Below are positions 6,567 to 8,050 of a stretch of DNA of 8,050 bases, piece by piece. The notes beneath the pieces are model-generated. The model ran no database searches, was not told the origin of the DNA, and saw nothing but the letters and a program-made list of their open reading frames with translations. A program made the position numbers and the translations under genes. This stretch comes from Chitinophagaceae bacterium (GTDB taxonomy: Bacteria > Bacteroidota > Bacteroidia > Chitinophagales > Chitinophagaceae): positions 9,082-17,131 of the forward strand of contig PLXD01000546.1 in NCBI GenBank assembly GCA_003151295.1. Reading direction: 5' to 3'. Positions within the stretch are counted from its first letter, which is position 1; each line of letters begins with the position of its first letter.

Positions 6567-7538
6567 TTATTTACCTTTTTTCGCAGGCTTTGATTTTAGT
6601 TCTTTCCGTTTGTCAAAATATCCTTCAAAAAAACATTTAATATCGCGATGGTTTCCGCAACCTTCCAGTTCCTTCATGGAGACCCCTGCCTCGCCGAAAG
6701 TGAACTCGATCACACAGGGATCGCCATAATTGCCATTATACCTGGCCATATTTGCGGTCACGAACTTCGCCACCCCTTTCAACTCCCCTTTACAATCTCC
6801 TTCGTCCTTCTCGAAATGCACGAAAAAAACGAAACGGGAAGGGTCCTTGCCATCCCGGATAGAAATAAAATTACGTTTGTCCTGGGAATAGTCGCCGGTA
6901 AACTTGTGTTTACGGGAGAGGGTATCGATGGGATTAATGATAGAAATGCCTTTTGGGCTGCCCTGGTTGGACTCCGTCAATATCAAGGTGAACAGCCCCG
7001 CATCATTATATACGAATGCATCCTTTTTATAGAAGACCTGCCCATCCTGTGTTTTACGCTGATGGGTAATGGAGTGGGTATATTTTGTATCCATGACGGC
7101 AAAATCGGTGGTAAGGGGATCGCTATCCGATATGATCAGGGGTTTCGCCACGGAAAATTTTCCCTGCTTGTCGAAACACACAATATATAGTATCTTCTTT
7201 GCCGCCGTGGAAGCTTTTATGAACAGGTAGGTCTCATTCTTGGGCACGCTCACTTTCCCCAATGCCGTTATTTTCGGGTTCGTCGCTTTGCCGAAATGCT
7301 TTGTAAAAACGGTATCAGGCACAAATTGCGTGCATATCCGGTAACTGATCACCGATGAATCCCTATCCTTCCGCATCAATAGACTATCGGCCAGGGAATA
7401 GGGCAATTTTACGGGTTGGAAGAACTCGATAAAATCCTGGATATCCACTTTGCTATTGCTGTCCGCAAGAGAGGGCCTTTTGCCCTTACAGGAAAATAAG
7501 AAACCTGACAGTACGACCAACAACAGGTATTTATTCAT
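6567..7538 (-). CDS. Lipoprotein of unknown function with cysteine-bearing C-terminus
   Basis: The 323-residue protein begins MNKYLLLVVLSGFLFSCKGK: a short basic start, a hydrophobic core and the lipobox LFSC with the lipidated cysteine at residue 17. The mature protein is mostly beta-strand-like with no domain I can name. The C-terminal third holds four cysteines (GDCKGEL, DPCVIEF, EGCGNH, IKCFFEG), suggesting two disulphides and a periplasmic or surface location. The tail (KELKSKPAKKGK) is strongly basic. Similar endings with 'GC..HR.IKCFFEG' occur, from memory, in uncharacterised Bacteroidota proteins. It shares an orientation with the phosphorylase gene downstream (106-base gap) and is divergent from the metal-repressor gene, with two same-geometry palindromes in its upstream region. 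A link to metal supply is possible from that layout only. The ATG at 7538 is supported by the signal peptide. Confidence 0.75.
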   Translation of the reverse strand: MNKYLLLVVLSGFLFSCKGKRPSLADSNSKVDIQDFIEFFQPVKLPYSLADSLLMRKDRDSSVISYRICTQFVPDTVFTKHFGKATNPKITALGKVSVPKNETYLFIKASTAAKKILYIVCFDKQGKFSVAKPLIISDSDPLTTDFAVMDTKYTHSITHQRKTQDGQVFYKKDAFVYNDAGLFTLILTESNQGSPKGISIINPIDTLSRKHKFTGDYSQDKRNFISIRDGKDPSRFVFFVHFEKDEGDCKGELKGVAKFVTANMARYNGNYGDPCVIEFTFGEAGVSMKELEGCGNHRDIKCFFEGYFDKRKELKSKPAKKGK

Positions 7539-7557
7539 ATGTATGGGTATTAAATTC

Positions 7558-7579
7558 GGCGATAGTTTGTTTTATCGCC
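7558..7579. repeat. Palindrome A upstream of the lipoprotein gene (GGCGATA-N8-TATCGCC)
   Basis: Perfect 7-bp arms are separated by exactly 8 bases (GTTTGTTT), 20 bases upstream of the lipoprotein ATG. It would form a hairpin in the leader RNA or serve as a dimer-binding site in DNA. Palindrome B, 52 bp away, has the same arm length and spacing and differs by one compensated base pair. Confidence 0.6.
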
Positions 7580-7592
7580 TCATTTAGAGGGC

Positions 7593-7624
7593 TAAAAGTA
7601 AACATTCGCGGCAATACCCGGAAA
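7593..7624 (-). promoter_or_regulatory. Tentative promoter of the lipoprotein gene
   Basis: On the minus strand TTTC (7624-7621) is followed after 20 bases by TACTTTTA (7600-7593), a one-mismatch version of TAnnTTTG. If right, palindrome B overlaps the -33 and spacer and palindrome A lies in the transcribed leader. AT-rich intergenic DNA makes chance matches likely. Confidence 0.25.
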
Positions 7625-7631
7625 TATTGCC
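7610..7631. repeat. Palindrome B in the divergent intergenic region (GGCAATA-N8-TATTGCC)
   Basis: Perfect 7-bp arms surround 8 bases (CCCGGAAA). Compared with palindrome A, one G:C pair in each arm is replaced by A:T so that symmetry is preserved. Its centre lies 52 bp from that of palindrome A, near five turns of the DNA helix. Confidence 0.6.
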
Positions 7632-7633
7632 CC

Positions 7634-7664
7634 TTTCATTTGTCAATTTTTAATTTTAGATTTG
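7634..7664 (+). promoter_or_regulatory. Predicted promoter of the DtxR/MntR-family gene
   Basis: TAGATTTG at 7657-7664 matches the Bacteroidota -7 consensus TAnnTTTG exactly. TTTC at 7634-7637 stands 19 bases upstream as a near -33 element; a TTTG at 7639 is too close to be the -33. Transcription would start around 7671, some 33 bases before the ATG. The -7 element lies inside the long palindrome described next, so a bound repressor would block polymerase. Confidence 0.5.
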
Positions 7665-7676
7665 TCTAAAATTAAA
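7649..7676. promoter_or_regulatory. Operator palindrome 1 for the metal-dependent repressor (12-bp arms)
   Basis: TTTAATTTTAGA and TCTAAAATTAAA are perfect 12-bp arms around TTTG. The inner core TTTAGA-N4-TCTAAA resembles the 'TTTAG...CTAAA' outline of MntR/DtxR-family boxes. It covers the predicted -7 element and ends 27 bases before the repressor ATG. Autoregulation is the natural reading: the palindrome is seen directly, while its ligand is inferred. Confidence 0.65.
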
Positions 7677-7684
7677 TTTAGACA
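7663..7684. promoter_or_regulatory. Operator palindrome 2, sharing a half-site with palindrome 1
   Basis: TGTCTAAA and TTTAGACA are perfect 8-bp arms around ATTAAA. The left arm reuses the TCTAAA half-site of palindrome 1, giving three alternating half-sites (TTTAGA, TCTAAA, TTTAGA) across about 30 bp spanning -7 and the predicted start. Such an arrangement could seat two repressor dimers on different faces of the DNA, as DtxR does on its boxes. Confidence 0.55.
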
Positions 7685-7703
7685 GTATCAATATACGTCG
7701 CAA

Positions 7704-8050
7704 ATGAAATATTCAGCCAGTAAAGAAGATCACCTGAAGACCATATTTCACCTGCAGAGCGAGCAGGGTGTCGTAACTACGAACGCGCTTGCAGAAGCGT
7801 TGCAGACGAGGCCCGCTTCCGTTACCGATATGCTGAAGAAACTAAAGGAGCAGAAGCTGTTGCTATACGAACGGTACAAAGGCTTCAGGTTAAACAACGA
7901 AGGCAAAAAAATAGCCCTCCAGATCATCCGAAAGCACCGTCTTTGGGAATACTTCTTAGTAAAAAAACTCCAATTCGGATGGGATGAGGTGCATGAAGTG
8001 GCGGAAGAACTGGAACATATCAGCAGCAAAAAGCTGGTAGACCGGCTGGA
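7704..8050 (+). CDS. DtxR/MntR-family metal-dependent transcriptional repressor (3' end outside window)
   Basis: From ATG at 7704 the frame stays open for 115 codons to the window edge. Residues 1-70 form the winged helix-turn-helix: TTNALAEALQTRPASVTDML with recognition helix around 37-49 and the wing YERYKGFRL (55-63). Then comes the metal-binding dimerisation helix region, RKHRLWEYFLV and DEVHEVAEELEHIS. Aligned by eye to B. subtilis MntR, ligands D9, H78, E101, E104 and H105 are present, whereas MntR Glu11 is Lys12 here. DtxR Met10 and Cys102 are replaced by Asp9 and Glu101, so a manganese sensor is more likely than an iron sensor (inference). Family members have about 140 or 220 residues; the missing end would show whether an SH3-like/FeoA domain follows. 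Two overlapping palindromes on its promoter suggest autorepression. Regulated transporters (for example Nramp type) are not in view. Confidence 0.93.
   Translation, partial: MKYSASKEDHLKTIFHLQSEQGVVTTNALAEALQTRPASVTDMLKKLKEQKLLLYERYKGFRLNNEGKKIALQIIRKHRLWEYFLVKKLQFGWDEVHEVAEELEHISSKKLVDRL

Noticed and set aside
6648..7190. 180-codon plus-strand open frame
   Set aside because: It lies entirely opposite the lipoprotein gene, which has a clear signal peptide and coherent composition; the opposite frame shows no family motif.
1..8050. CRISPR arrays, tRNA/rRNA genes, complete insertion sequences
   Set aside because: Reading the window showed no regularly spaced direct repeats, no cloverleaf-like segments and no transposase motifs.

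Overview
The window looks like chromosomal DNA of a Bacteroidota bacterium, most likely a Chitinophagaceae-type soil or plant-associated lineage. The evidence is a SusD/RagB-family outer-membrane protein, lipoproteins with lipobox cysteines, candidate promoters of the TAnnTTTG (-7) type instead of sigma-70 hexamers, and an RHS/YD-repeat fragment of the style common in Chitinophaga relatives. This placement is inference from gene content; no marker gene is present.

Layout. (1) Positions 1-1876, plus strand: the 3' end of a SusD-like glycan-binding lipoprotein gene, followed one base later by a surface lipoprotein with TolB-like beta-propeller repeats. This is the tail of a polysaccharide-utilisation operon whose SusC partner should lie upstream. 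(2) Positions 1878-4804: a block of conflict-system debris. On the minus strand are an RHS fragment lacking both ends and carrying a frameshift, a 123-residue unknown protein, and overlapping its end a 50-codon stub of a zeta-toxin/P-loop kinase. On the plus strand are an intact antitoxin gene and a ParE/RelE-type toxin whose last third has been replaced by unrelated sequence. (3) Positions 4805-7538, minus strand: a complete short-form alpha-glucan phosphorylase-family gene (GT35), in which the usual PLP-lysine position is threonine, and a lipoprotein of unknown function. (4) Positions 7539-8050: a divergent regulatory region and the start of a DtxR/MntR-family metal-dependent repressor that runs off the window.

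How it fits together. Housekeeping or metabolic genes (glycan uptake, alpha-glucan turnover, metal homeostasis) flank a roughly 2.9-kb island of broken toxin-type genes. The sharp AT/GC composition changes and abrupt ends of homology suggest repeated insertion and deletion at one spot. The best regulatory signals are an overlapping pair of palindromes on the repressor's predicted promoter (probably autoregulation), twin same-geometry palindromes 52 bp apart in front of the lipoprotein gene, and a 16-bp stem-loop covering the start codon of the zeta-toxin stub. I see no tRNA, rRNA, CRISPR array, transposase or complete insertion sequence. No complete novel multi-gene system is evident; the most unusual items are the toxin-remnant island, the twin palindromes and the Lys-to-Thr change in the phosphorylase.
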